DNA of 64,000 nt from Stanieria sp. NIES-3757 (GCA_002355455.1 AP017375.1:1922001-1986000); one strand, 5' to 3'; positions 1-9,384 are shown, counted from the first letter of the stretch. Notes: generated by a model from the sequence alone, not told the origin. A program made the numbers and translations.

Positions 1-549
<549 letters not shown>

Positions 550-557
550 ATCTGATG

Positions 558-578
558 GGTGGGCATTGCCCACCTTTT
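558..578 (+). terminator. Rho-independent terminator made from a GGTGGGC palindrome
   Basis: GGTGGGC-ATT-GCCCACC (558-574) forms a 7-bp GC-rich stem with a 3-nt loop, followed by TTTT. It lies just after the stop of the PLP enzyme gene. The same palindrome, with loop AAT, recurs at 48136-48152, so it may be a dispersed repeat used as a terminator. Confidence 0.7.
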
Positions 579-659
579 CAGTTACCAGTTATTAGTTACC
601 AATTACAAAAGCGATGAAAAGCGCGATCGCTTGAAAATTTACTTTGCAAGTCTCTTGCT

Positions 660-1765
660 TTAAATGAGAAGATTTCTAATCATATCAAGAAGCTCTTTGA
701 AATTTACAAAATCATCAGGGGTTGCTCTCTGATCACAAATCCATTGACAAAAATCATTTTTTTGAAATGTTGAGATAATTTTTTTCTCTCCATAATCAGT
801 AAACTCTGTTTTTTCTCGGTAAAATTTATCTTCAAAAAGATTTTCATGGAAAAGATTTTCAATACCTTTTTTTACTTTGTTATTTTGAGAATTTTGCTTA
901 ATTGTCCTCTCATATAAATAGCCAAAATCTTGTTCTTGTTTTTTAGTATCACAATCATACAGCAAAATAATTTTATGTTTTAAAAATGAAGGATTAGCTA
1001 TCAAAAATTGTCTGGTTTTCTCTAACGAGTCTTTGCCAGTAAACAATGGCTTTCCTTTCTCTTGATTTATTCCAATCCATTCGATATCTACTTTATCGAT
1101 TAAATCTTGATAACTTAATAATTTGCAGGCTTTTTTTAGATAAATAGGATCGGTTTCTCCTTCTGTCAATACCTTTGGTTTATTTGACGATATAATTTGT
1201 TCTTCAACAGAATTATTAAATGCCTTCGTATTTTCAAAGTATTGGAAAGCATTTTTAAATTCAGAAAATGCCTCTACGGTTATTTTGTTTCCGCTGGGCA
1301 TATCAATTAAATCAAATCCATTTTCTCCAAGAGTTTGTTCTAAACCGAGTAGGAATAGAGGTGCGTGAGATGTTGCAATAAATTGAACATTAGGGAATTT
1401 AACAATTAACGTGGGCAAAACACGATATTGTAAGTCAGTATGTAAATGAGCATCAACTTCATCAATAATAGCTATGCCCTTTACATCATGACTAGAGGAT
1501 ATTGGATTTCCTGTCAGGTCGTAGTCTCTGATTAAGGATAAAAACAAGGTAGTAATCAAAGATTCTCCAGACGATAATAAAAATATATTGGGAATTACTT
1601 TAATAGTTTCTGTGCCTTCAAAAATTATTACACCTACACTTCTTTGATATTTTCGATTTATAAAAACTTGGGCGTTTTGATTATTATTTGGACAAAATAT
1701 AATTTTTATAATTTTATTAATTAGATTTAGTATCCTGTTGTTGGTTCCATCAGTAAAAATATATA
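660..1765 (-). pseudogene. AAA/OLD-like ATPase with TOPRIM-like tail, 3' piece (split by IS630)
   Basis: This is the C-terminal piece of an ATPase gene whose N-terminal piece lies at 2781-3534, on the other side of an IS630 element. It carries an ABC-type signature (L-S-S-G-E-S), a Walker B (I-A-I-I-D-E-V-D-A-H-L-H) and the H-loop region (F-I-A-T-S-H-A-P). A TOPRIM-like part follows: T-E-G-E-T-D, then L-Y-D-C-D. This order is typical of OLD-family nucleases and related overcoming-lysogenization or defence ATPases. It has no start of its own except TTG codons inside the insertion edge. By count, deleting exactly 1015 bp (1766-2780) restores the frame, while deleting also a 2-bp TA duplication does not. 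The gene is very probably inactive. Confidence 0.8.
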
Positions 1766-1790
1766 GCAATTCTCATACTTATGAGGTACA
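1762..1790. repeat. IS630 left terminal inverted repeat
   Basis: The sequence from TATAGCAATT to GAGGTACA (29 bp) matches the reverse complement of 2756-2784 at 25 of 29 positions. The outermost TA bases belong to the target duplication or are part of a short TATA run, so the exact edge is uncertain by 2-4 bp. Confidence 0.8.
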
Positions 1791-2782
1791 GTAGCAACAG
1801 TGAGTAAACCAATTCCGAATATCGTCTTTTGTGACTTTCAGCATTGAATCAGTTATCGCATTAATTAAGTCTTGATAGTTTCTTGGTTTAACTTTTCTTA
1901 AACAAGCTTTGACTTTAGACCAAAAATTTTCGATAGGTGAAAATTCTGGAGAATAAGGGGATAAATAAATTAATTTAGCCCCTGCTTGTTCAATTAATTC
2001 TCTAATAGTTTCTCCCAAATGAATTTTGGCATTGTCCATTACCACACAAGCATTTTTCCAGAGCTTTGGGACTAATTGATTAGCAATAAATGCTTCAAAT
2101 GTTACTGCATCAACTGCACCATAAACATTATTAGATACAACCACTTCTTTTAATGATCAAGCAGTGAGTAATGAAATATTTCTCCCTCTTTTTTGTGGTT
2201 TTGTTCCCCTTGCTCTTTGACCGATGATTGCTCTGGCATACATTCTAACCATTGCTAAATTAACTCCTGATTCATCAATGAAAATCAAGTTCTCCGTGGG
2301 TAGCTCTCGTATTTTTTGCCAAAATTCAACTCTCTTTTTTTGGACGCGAGCGCTTTCTTTTTCTGCTGCGTGTAGAGTTTTTTTTTACGCTATAGTTTAA
2401 TTGAGTAGTTATTCTTCCCATTGTGGCTCGGCTCACTCTTACTTTTATCTTTTTTTCAAGTAGCTCGCACAACTCTTCTAATGTAGCATCGTTATTACTT
2501 TCAATTATTTCAATTAAAGTGATTAGTTGTTCTGACTGGAGTTTCCTTGGGGGACTTCCTCCTGGTTTTTGTGGATTAAGCTCTCCTGTTTCTCGATATT
2601 GTTTTAGCAGCTTTTGGATGAAGCTTTTCGTTACTTGAAAACGTTGTGCCAGTTTTCTAATTGAGATATTTTCTTGTTCATAAATCTCAATTATTTTTTG
2701 TCTAAAGTCAATAGAGTAAGGTTGCATTCAAAATGTTTAACTATTTTGGCTTTAATGTACCTCACAACTGTGATAATTGCTA
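1764..2782 (-). mobile_element. IS630-family insertion sequence, about 1015 bp plus flanking TA
   Basis: The element carries a degraded IS630 transposase gene and is bounded by imperfect terminal inverted repeats. The left end reads TATAGCAATTCTCATACTTA from 1762. The right end, read inward from 2784, begins TATAGCAATTATCACAGTTG. Over 29 positions I count 25 matches, and both ends finish in TGAGGTACA. TA dinucleotides flank both ends, as expected for IS630/Tc1 targets. It interrupts an AAA/OLD-like ATPase gene. Confidence 0.88.
1779..2727 (-). pseudogene. IS630 transposase, broken by a frameshift and a stop codon
   Basis: The N-terminal part (2727 to 2326) has two helix-turn-helix segments (S-I-R-K-L-A-Q-R-F-Q-V-T-K-S-F) and ends early. 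The C-terminal part (from 2144 to 1779) has the second and third acidic residues of the DDE triad (V-V-M-D-N-A-K-I-H and S-P-I-E-N-F-W-S-K). The first Asp (F-I-D-E-S-G-V-N) lies between them in the C-terminal frame. The frame changes at a run of nine A on the minus strand (near 2381-2389); one A fewer would join them. In addition, a TGA at 2159-2157 interrupts the DDE frame. A programmed slip at the A run is possible, but the TGA makes the copy dead unless read through. Confidence 0.88.
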
Positions 2783-2784
2783 TA
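2756..2784. repeat. IS630 right terminal inverted repeat
   Basis: This is the partner of the left repeat at 1762-1790. It starts 29 bp upstream of the transposase start codon and ends in the TA-rich target. Four mismatches separate the two ends, which suggests some age. Confidence 0.8.
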
Positions 2785-3534
2785 TGCTGTTTGCAAAGTC
2801 TGTTTTCCATTTATATTTTCAATTACATTAATTTCTCTTCTTTCAAATATTTGACTGTCAAAAGCAATATCATAAATCCAGTTAGTTAGTGAACGCAATA
2901 TGTTAGTACATAATATATTTCGCTCGCTAATACCTTGTATTTGCTTAAAAAAAACTACTGATGATTGATGGTTTAAATTTTCTAAATTTAACCAAGCTGG
3001 GTCTTCGTATCTATTTGCTGGAAAATACAAAAGAGAATTTTTATCGATAAATTGCTTTAGATTTTGGAGTTGAATGCTATTGTTTTGATAACTAAAATAC
3101 AATAGATCATTACTATCGTCTTGAATATTATTCCATTTTTGATCGGCTATTGTGTATTTGAATTTTTCCTCAAATTCTTTTTTAGTAGTATTTAAGACCC
3201 ATTCTTCATGTTCAATGTCATCTCCTAGCCGGATAAAAGCACGATAATATTGCTTTTCATGTTGGATATATCTAGGAGTTCTAATTTTAAAGACTTTTCC
3301 TTTTTCGACTTCAGTATTTTCGTAAAAAAGTTGTTTAGTAGTAATCAGAAAGTTTACAAGATAAGAAAGAAAAATTGTTTTACCACTGCCGTTTTTACCT
3401 ATTAAAATAACTGGCTTAGGCTGAGTTTCATTGAAAGGAAAATCTAAATGCAAATCGGAAATTGAGGCAATATTTTCTAAACGTATTTGTCGAAAGTACA
3501 TTTTCCAATAAATAGGCGTAGCCGATTGAAACAT
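2781..3534 (-). pseudogene. AAA/OLD-like ATPase, 5' piece (split by IS630)
   Basis: This is the N-terminal piece of the ATPase continued at 660-1765. It starts with the usual beta-strand (Y-F-R-Q-I-R-L-E-N-I) and a P-loop (I-G-K-N-G-S-G-K-T). The more likely start is the ATG at 3501 (M-Y-F-R-Q), because the 11 residues upstream look unrelated. The open frame runs into the insertion sequence and stops at 2752. Together with the other piece it would encode roughly 610 residues. Such ATPases are often accessory, phage-defence-like genes; that role is inferred, not shown. Confidence 0.8.
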
Positions 3535-3724
3535 AAAAGCAGAAAAAAATAAAACCTTCTTATTTTATTTCTAATTTCACAAATCTGCTCTTCTGCGTGG
3601 CATTTTTTCCGCAAAGCTTTATCAGTATAGTAATACTAGAAACATATTCTCTAATTGCTGCTGAATCCAACACCAAGACAGCATTTGCGATCGCGTGGTT
3701 ATTTATATAACATCATCAAGGAAG

Positions 3725-3871
3725 CATAGCGGAACGTTTTTTGGTATTCCACCAACGGGTAAAAGTGTTTTGATGTCAGTCATCCGAATCGATCACATTC
3801 AAGATGCTAAGATTACTGAACATTGGTCTGTTTATGATGCAGTAGGTCTAATGCAGCAACTCCAAAATTGA
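3725..3871 (+). pseudogene. SnoaL-like/ester cyclase remnant (C-terminal end only)
   Basis: The + strand frame ending at TGA 3869-3871 encodes H-S-G-T-F-F-G-I-P-P-T-G-K, later I-T-E-H-W-S-V-Y-D, and ends M-Q-Q-L-Q-N. This matches the C-terminal third of SnoaL-like ester cyclases (typical G-I-P-P-T-G-K and E-H-W-x-x-x-D motifs). No start or N-terminal two thirds are present; the frame is closed upstream. The rest of 3535-4003 shows no gene. Confidence 0.65.
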
Positions 3872-4003
3872 ATTATTAACAATCTACTCGTGCAAAACAA
3901 AATGTTGTCACAGATGCAACTTCTAATCCAGTAATTCAAAATCTCGATCACATTGCATTGATAAAGAATTCAGTGTCAAATGACGTTTGCACTATTTTCT
4001 GAA

Positions 4004-4837
4004 CTATCTCATAGCTAGGGTTTGCTTGCGATTTGGTGGAGGAAAGATGCGATCAATCTCCTCAATATTTTCTTCTGTTAAATTAATATCTAAAGCTGCA
4101 CGGTTTTCCCTAACGTGGTTGGGATTGGTAGCTTTGGGAATAGAGATAATATTATCTTGTTTTAATAACCAATTCAGAGCGATTTGAGTTGGGGTAGCAT
4201 GATGTTGTTTGGCAATCGCTCTTAACTTAGGATGGTTGATAAAAGCCTTTTGTTCTACGGGAGAATAAGCCATGATGGGAATATGAAGATCTTTGCACCA
4301 AGGTAATAAATCCCATTCAATACCGCGACGCATTAAGTTATAGAGAACTTGATTAGTAGCGATGGCTTTTCCTCCAGGTAGAGATAATGCCTCTTCCATA
4401 TCATCGACATCGAAGTTACTTACACCGTAATCTAAAATTTTTCCTGCTTGTTTGAGATGTTGTAATGCTTCTAAAGTTTCCGATAGCGGAATCGATCCGC
4501 GCCAGTGGAGTAAGTATAAATCTAAATAATCTGTTTTCAGTCTGGATAAAGAGCGATCGCAAGCATTAATTACACCTTGATAACTGGCATTATAAGGATA
4601 AAATTTACTAACTAAAAATACCCGATCCCGACGACCTGAAATTGCTTCTGCAACTACCTTTTCTGCACCACCTTCACCATACATTTCAGCAGTATCGATC
4701 AGAGTCATACCTAAATCTATTCCCAAACGCAAAGCATCTATCTCCGCCTGTTTCTGACTGGCTGTTTCCCCCATGCGCCATGTTCCCTGTCCGAGTATAG
4801 GTATTTTTCTTCCCGATGGTAGCTGTAGTGTTTTCAT
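4004..4837 (-). CDS. Aldo/keto reductase
   Basis: A 277-residue NAD(P)H-dependent aldo/keto reductase of the TIM-barrel superfamily. The catalytic tetrad is visible: D48 and Y53 (L-I-D-T-A-E-M-Y-G), K78 (V-S-K-F) and H111 (L-L-H-W). Near the C terminus, S-I-P-K-A-T-N is the usual cofactor phosphate-binding segment. Length is normal for the short bacterial subgroup. It likely reduces aldehydes or ketones in the cytosol; substrate unknown. It is a single gene, convergent with the SnoaL remnant and 84 bp from the next HIP1-rich spacer. Confidence 0.92.
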   Translation of the reverse strand: MKTLQLPSGRKIPILGQGTWRMGETASQKQAEIDALRLGIDLGMTLIDTAEMYGEGGAEKVVAEAISGRRDRVFLVSKFYPYNASYQGVINACDRSLSRLKTDYLDLYLLHWRGSIPLSETLEALQHLKQAGKILDYGVSNFDVDDMEEALSLPGGKAIATNQVLYNLMRRGIEWDLLPWCKDLHIPIMAYSPVEQKAFINHPKLRAIAKQHHATPTQIALNWLLKQDNIISIPKATNPNHVRENRAALDINLTEENIEEIDRIFPPPNRKQTLAMR

Positions 4838-4920
4838 TATTGAGTTGAGAACATTAAGTTGAGAACGTCACTTATTTTGATTATGACGAGATTTTTGAAG
4901 AGGTGCATTTAGAGCGATCG

Positions 4921-5337
4921 CTACTTCTGATTCAGTATTCCTTTAGCAACCATTTCTTCAGCTAGCAATTGAGGAGAAACAACTAAGACATTCTCTACTC
5001 GTTTGCCAAAAAGAAAACCAAAATCTTTTTTATCTCCAGTAAGTAAATGGGTACACTTTTGCGCGATCGCACCTCCTAAAATGGGGATATCTTTTGCTTT
5101 AAGTTCTACTGGTAAATTAAGCAATAGCTGATTACTGACGGTAATATTTTCTAAAAGCAATTGTAATCCTTGAAGCGAGCCAAACTTTTTTAGTTCTATA
5201 TTTTTCCTTGCTTCTTCTACGGCGTAGGAATTAGTAACACAATTTCCATGCTTTCTAATTACTGCTAGCAGTTTGGCAATTCGACTTTCTGCAACAGAAC
5301 CACTAAAAAGAATATTGGCATCGAGAAAAACTTTCAC
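4921..5337 (-). CDS. PIN-domain protein, probable toxin of a type II toxin-antitoxin pair
   Basis: A 138-residue PIN-fold protein. The first strand M-K-V-F-L-D-A-N-I-L-F-S-G carries the first metal-binding Asp (D6). Further acidic positions are E42/E43 (A-V-E-E-A) and the D of L-L-T-G-D-K-K-D-F-G. PIN proteins are Mg-dependent RNases. The start is GTG at 5337, whose G is also the last base of the upstream TAG stop (TAGTG), so translation is coupled to the AbrB-like gene. This order, antitoxin then toxin, is typical of VapBC-like modules. The toxin activity is inferred from family and context. Confidence 0.8.
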   Translation of the reverse strand: MKVFLDANILFSGSVAESRIAKLLAVIRKHGNCVTNSYAVEEARKNIELKKFGSLQGLQLLLENITVSNQLLLNLPVELKAKDIPILGGAIAQKCTHLLTGDKKDFGFLFGKRVENVLVVSPQLLAEEMVAKGILNQK

Positions 5338-5561
5338 TAAAGTTCAAACTCCTCAAGTTCATCTTCGTTTTGCTGCTGAAACTCCTCCATTCGTTTATCA
5401 GAGTATATTTCTACTGAAAACGTTACCCCAGGTCGCAATAAAAGCCCTTCGTCGCTTTCTTCGATAATTACCTGTCCTCCTGCTTCAAGACCATATTTTT
5501 TTCTCAAGTCTTTTGGAAGAGTAATAGTACCCCGTTCATTAATTGAGATAATTCTTTCCAT
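5337..5561 (-). CDS. AbrB/MazE-like antitoxin (SpoVT-AbrB domain)
   Basis: A 74-residue protein with an N-terminal swapped-hairpin AbrB DNA-binding domain: I-N-E-R-G-T-I-T-L-P-K-D-L-R-K-K-Y-G-L-E-A-G-G. The acidic tail (residues 50-74, ending D-E-L-E-E-F-E-L) is suited to bind and mask a toxin. Its stop overlaps the PIN start by one base. It probably represses its own promoter just upstream of 5561, where the family usually binds, but no operator was identified. Confidence 0.85.
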   Translation of the reverse strand: MERIISINERGTITLPKDLRKKYGLEAGGQVIIEESDEGLLLRPGVTFSVEIYSDKRMEEFQQQNEDELEEFEL

Positions 5562-5646
5562 ATTTTCAGTATTTCAGTATTATTGAAATTTTAGCAAAAT
5601 CATCAAGGGGTTTTTGATTGATGGTTAATGATAGCGATCGCTTTAA

Positions 5647-6909
5647 TCACTTCTTATCTAGAAAAGAGTTTAATTTAATTTCTAAATAATCCGCGATCGC
5701 TTTAGCAATACCAGGTTTGGAAATCATTTTCTGGGGCTTTCCTTGATTAGTAACTAAATAAGCAATCTGTTCGCCGTTGATGCCTTTTTCTTCGCCACGA
5801 TTAGCTATTACAACTTGATAACCTTGCTCTAATCTTTCATAGGCAATACTCATTAATTGTTCGTGACTGATATTTTCTTGATACTTAAAAGTCACCATTT
5901 CAAGATGAGGAAATTTTGCTCTTACTTCGGCAATTACTTTGGCAGTAGGAACAAGATTAATAGTTTTTAATACACCACTAGGAATTTTGCCAGGAAAAAC
6001 TGTTTCTGGTTGATAATCAGCTACCGCTGCGGAAAAAATACCAAAACGATAAGGTTCACTGGCTAATTCGGCTATAACTTGTTCCCGATATTCGGTATAT
6101 GTACTAATAATTTGCTGAGGAAGATAAGCAGGAGGTAAAAAACTAGTTTTTCCGTGAATTAACTTAACATTTGCTCCTCGAAGATATAATTCTTTGGCGA
6201 TTTCTATTCCCAGTTGACCAGTAAAACGATTAGTCAGAAAACGAACATTATCAATAGGAACAGGTGTAGCTCCGCCTGTAACCAAAATTCTAACTCTTTG
6301 AAGAGATGAATTACTAACCGCTCGACACACGGCACTAACTATTTCCTCTTCAGCAGGAAGATTGTTCTTTCCATAATCAATCCGAGGTGGTATGATTTTG
6401 ACTCCCATTGCTTGTAGCTGCTGAAGCGAATCAGTCAAAATTGAATTATGAAGACTACCATGCATAGTTGGAGTAATCAAAATTTGAGTTTTTCCCCTCT
6501 CCATTCTGCCAATTGCTGAACCCAAAGTCGAACTAATTACCCCATCAGCAATACCGTAGCGCATTTTATTAATCGTATTGTAGGTAGCTGGAGCAACTAA
6601 ATAGGCAGCAAAAGGATCAGCATCGCTCAAATGTTCGGCAGCAGCAGTTAATTTGGTAACAACTTGATTAGTAGTACTCCACTCCAAAGTATCAATGGTA
6701 GTATATCTAAGAGCTTCAGGAGAAGCAAAAGCAACGACATCAGCACCCTGACGACGTAAAGCACGGGCAACGAAGGGTGCTTTCATGGTAGCAATGCTAC
6801 CAGTAACTAATAATGCAATTCTTTTTCCTTGGAGATGAGTTCCTTCTAAGGCTACTTCTCTGTCGGCTAAATCCGATTCTGGTGGCGGACTAAAATCCCA
6901 ATTTGTCAT
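5647..6909 (-). CDS. CoaBC-like flavoprotein (Dfp paralog), divergent
   Basis: A 420-residue two-domain protein. The N-terminal half is an HFCD flavoprotein fold (V-T-G-S-I-A near 36-40; E-H-L-S with H93; L-V-A-P-A-T-Y-N-T). The C-terminal half resembles the CoaB ligase: V-T-G-G-A-T-x-x-P-I-D, V-R-F-L-T-N-R-F-T-G, and A-A-V-A-D-Y. CoaBC makes 4'-phosphopantetheine from phosphopantothenate, Cys and CTP. Several canonical signatures are changed. The P-A-M-N of the decarboxylase reads P-T-M-H (147-150), K-I-K-K reads K-I-P-S, and G-F-A-A-E-T reads F-K-Y-Q-E. It may therefore be a paralog with another task rather than the housekeeping enzyme. The gene symbol is withheld for this reason. Confidence 0.75.
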   Translation of the reverse strand: MTNWDFSPPPESDLADREVALEGTHLQGKRIALLVTGSIATMKAPFVARALRRQGADVVAFASPEALRYTTIDTLEWSTTNQVVTKLTAAAEHLSDADPFAAYLVAPATYNTINKMRYGIADGVISSTLGSAIGRMERGKTQILITPTMHGSLHNSILTDSLQQLQAMGVKIIPPRIDYGKNNLPAEEEIVSAVCRAVSNSSLQRVRILVTGGATPVPIDNVRFLTNRFTGQLGIEIAKELYLRGANVKLIHGKTSFLPPAYLPQQIISTYTEYREQVIAELASEPYRFGIFSAAVADYQPETVFPGKIPSGVLKTINLVPTAKVIAEVRAKFPHLEMVTFKYQENISHEQLMSIAYERLEQGYQVVIANRGEEKGINGEQIAYLVTNQGKPQKMISKPGIAKAIADYLEIKLNSFLDKK

Positions 6910-6983
6910 TAATTTTTAATTAATTTATCAAAACACAGTTTAAGAGCGACCTGGAAACTATAGCGATCGCTCTACAATAATAA

Positions 6984-8531
6984 CTAAGCAGCCTTACTGG
7001 GTTGACGATAAGAAATTGATTGAGCTAATTGATTACTGATTTGTTCGCGGACAATTTCACGATATTCGGCAAAGTGTTCTAAATAAGCACAGACAATGAG
7101 GTAAAAAGGCAGCAAACGGATATTATGCAGCATAATTTTGATTAAGTTACGCCAAAATATCCAGCGCGTCTGACGCAGAATTCCCTGTCGCCAAAATAGA
7201 GTTAAAATTGCCGACACAGCTTTGGAATCTAAACGACGTTTACCCGAATGTTTAGGAATCCCTAACTTCATAAAATAGCGATAAACACGGTCAAGATAGC
7301 GTTCTGGATCGTAAAGTTGCCAAAAACCATTAATATACTCTTGGGCAATTTCTTCCATTGGGCGAGTAGGAATAAAATTCATCAAAGTAGTTTGATTAAT
7401 ATTTGCCCCTCGATCGATTAATCTGCCTTCTTTTTCTAACCGATGCCAAAGCGCAGTATGAGGTAAAGCTTGTAACATACTAAACATTGCTATTGGAATC
7501 GCCGTCTGTTCGACAAAACGGACAATGCGATCGCCTGCTCCTGCTTTTTCGCCATCAAAACCAATGATAAAACCTGCCATTACTTGCAATCCTGCCCTAG
7601 TAATTTTATCTACTGATTCACTGAGAGGATCGCGGGTATTTTGAAATTTTTGAGTCAAAGCTAAACTACTTTCATCGGGTGTTTCAATTCCGAGAAAGAC
7701 TTTTTTAAAGCTGCAATCAACCATCAATTCCATTAATTCGGGATCTTGTGCCAGATCGACTGAAGCTTCTGTATCAAAACTGAAAGGATAGTCTTTAGCT
7801 TGCATCCATACTTTTAATTCTTTTAATAGCAATTTGACGTTGCGTTTATTGCCAATGAAGTTATCATCGACCATAAATACACCACCGCGCCAACCCAGAT
7901 TGTAGAGATGTTCTAATTCGCTGATTAATTGTTGTGGGGTTTTGGTTCGAGGTTTGCGTCCGTAGAGAACAATAATGTCACAAAATTCACACTGAAAAGG
8001 ACAGCCACGGGAAAATTGAACTGACATACTGTCGTAAGCATCAATTTCTAGTAAATCGTAGCGAGGTATGGGCGTTTTGGTAACGTCGGCTTTTTCAGGA
8101 GTTCTAAAGATGCCTTTGGTTTCCCCTCGTTCGATTGCTTTGACAAACATCGGCAGGGTAATTTCCCCTTCATCTAGGACTAAATAATCTGTTCCTACTG
8201 CTTCTACTTCTTCGGGTGATGTGGTAGCATAAGGACCTCCTACAGCTACTGGTTTTCCTCTTTTTTTAGCTTCTTTGATTTGAGTTAATAAATCTTCTTT
8301 TTGAACAATCATGCCAGAAATAATGATTAGTTCTGCCCAATCCCATTCTGAATCGCTTACTGAACGAATATTGCGGTCTACCAGTTTGAGTTCCCATTCT
8401 TGAGGCAAAATTGCTGCTACGGTAATTAATCCTAGGGGTGGTAGTAATACTTTACGGTCTACTAAACGTAGGGTTTTTTCAAAAGACCAAAAACTTTTAG
8501 GAAATAACGGATAAATCAATAAAACTCTCAT
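6984..8531 (-). CDS. B12-binding domain radical SAM protein
   Basis: A 515-residue protein. Residues 1-150 form a Rossmann-like B12-binding domain (P-P-L-G-L, V-G-G-P-Y-A). The radical SAM motif C177-x3-C181-x2-C184 (G-C-P-F-Q-C-E-F-C) follows. The C-terminal part resembles the DUF4070 domain found with HpnP-like hopanoid methylases and related proteins. Such enzymes use a [4Fe-4S] cluster and SAM, usually for methylation of unreactive carbons. The substrate is unknown here. It begins with ATG and is a single gene, 74 bp downstream of the CoaBC-like gene start. Confidence 0.85.
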   Translation of the reverse strand: MRVLLIYPLFPKSFWSFEKTLRLVDRKVLLPPLGLITVAAILPQEWELKLVDRNIRSVSDSEWDWAELIIISGMIVQKEDLLTQIKEAKKRGKPVAVGGPYATTSPEEVEAVGTDYLVLDEGEITLPMFVKAIERGETKGIFRTPEKADVTKTPIPRYDLLEIDAYDSMSVQFSRGCPFQCEFCDIIVLYGRKPRTKTPQQLISELEHLYNLGWRGGVFMVDDNFIGNKRNVKLLLKELKVWMQAKDYPFSFDTEASVDLAQDPELMELMVDCSFKKVFLGIETPDESSLALTQKFQNTRDPLSESVDKITRAGLQVMAGFIIGFDGEKAGAGDRIVRFVEQTAIPIAMFSMLQALPHTALWHRLEKEGRLIDRGANINQTTLMNFIPTRPMEEIAQEYINGFWQLYDPERYLDRVYRYFMKLGIPKHSGKRRLDSKAVSAILTLFWRQGILRQTRWIFWRNLIKIMLHNIRLLPFYLIVCAYLEHFAEYREIVREQISNQLAQSISYRQPSKAA

Positions 8532-8856
8532 AAATAATTAAGTCTATGATGTTAATAAGTAGATTAAGGTCATTTCAGCTTAATTTTTTGTCAACAGCTT
8601 ATAACTTAAGAAAATATTTGTTTTTGAGTCACTTAAAATGCGCGTTGTTTTAATTGGTAACTGGACAGACGTACCAGGTTACGTCTCTACTAGTAACTGT
8701 TTTATGTATATCTAATCAATTTCAGAATTGCTATAACTAAATTAATTTACAATTATAAATTTTTATTTTTTTTGTAAATCTTGCTCTTTAAAGTTTGATT
8801 GATTTTTAGTAAATTAACAACAATATTTTTATTTGTGTAATCAATAAATATATTGT
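8532..8856. other. Intergenic region between divergent genes, with one palindromic repeat
   Basis: 325 bp between the divergent radical SAM and GNAT genes must hold both promoters. The only clear structure is the palindrome at 8667-8686 with GTAACTG on each side. The rest is AT-rich with no gene. Confidence 0.6.
8657..8699. repeat. GAGACG-family palindrome flanked by GTAACTG direct repeats
   Basis: Stem AGACGTA (8667-8673) pairs with TACGTCT (8680-8686) across a 6-nt loop. GTAACTG occurs at 8657-8663 and at 8693-8699. It belongs to the same family as 18168-18187, 24378-24413, 53670-53694, 55256-55284 and the two copies within chlH. Confidence 0.75.
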
Positions 8857-9384
8857 ATGGACTTTAAAAATAAAAGTTTGATAATACGAGCAGAAACTCA
8901 CTTAGACTATGAAAGCATATCAATAGTTAATAATTTAGCCTTTGGACAAGAAACCGAAGCTCAATTAATAGATAAAATTCGTAACAGCGAAAATTATATT
9001 CCAGAACTATCTTTAGTAGCCGAACTAGAGCATCAAATTATTGGCTATATAATGTTTAGTTGGATCGATTTAGTCGCAGAAAAAACGATTAAAGTTTTGG
9101 CTCTAGCACCCCTTGCTGTTTCACCAAAATATCAAAATCAAGGAGTAGGTAGCACACTAGTAAACGAAGGGTTATCAATTGCAGATAACTATAACATACC
9201 CTTAGTGATTGTGTTAGGACATCCTAACTTTTATGCGAAATTTGGATTTGAACCATCTGTAAAATATAACATTGCGTCTCCTTTTGATGTTCCAAAAGAA
9301 GTATTTATGGTAAAACTTCTCAAAAGTTATCAACAAGATACTTGTGCTAAAGTAGTTTATCCTTTAGCTTTTAATGATTTATAA
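8857..9384 (+). CDS. GNAT family N-acetyltransferase (YhbS-like)
   Basis: A 175-residue acetyltransferase. The acetyl-CoA binding motif A is visible as L-A-V-S-P-K-Y-Q-N-Q-G-V-G-S-T-L-V (R/Q-x-x-G-x-G/A type), after a V4 strand A-L-A-P. The later V-L-G-H-P-N-F-Y-A-K-F-G-F-E motif is characteristic of the YhbS subgroup (COG3153). It probably acetylates a small molecule; the substrate is not predictable. It is a single gene with a start at ATG 8857 and no strong Shine-Dalgarno sequence. Confidence 0.85.
   Translation: MDFKNKSLIIRAETHLDYESISIVNNLAFGQETEAQLIDKIRNSENYIPELSLVAELEHQIIGYIMFSWIDLVAEKTIKVLALAPLAVSPKYQNQGVGSTLVNEGLSIADNYNIPLVIVLGHPNFYAKFGFEPSVKYNIASPFDVPKEVFMVKLLKSYQQDTCAKVVYPLAFNDL

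Noticed and set aside
2674-2889. + strand ORF of 71 codons over the IS edge
   Set aside because: It is the complement of the transposase start and the ATPase fragment; composition looks like a shadow frame.
5337-5561. AbrB-like protein as a cyanobacterial global regulator (cyAbrB)
   Set aside because: The AbrB domain is N-terminal, and the short acidic tail and coupling to a PIN gene fit an antitoxin; cyAbrB proteins have the domain at the C terminus.
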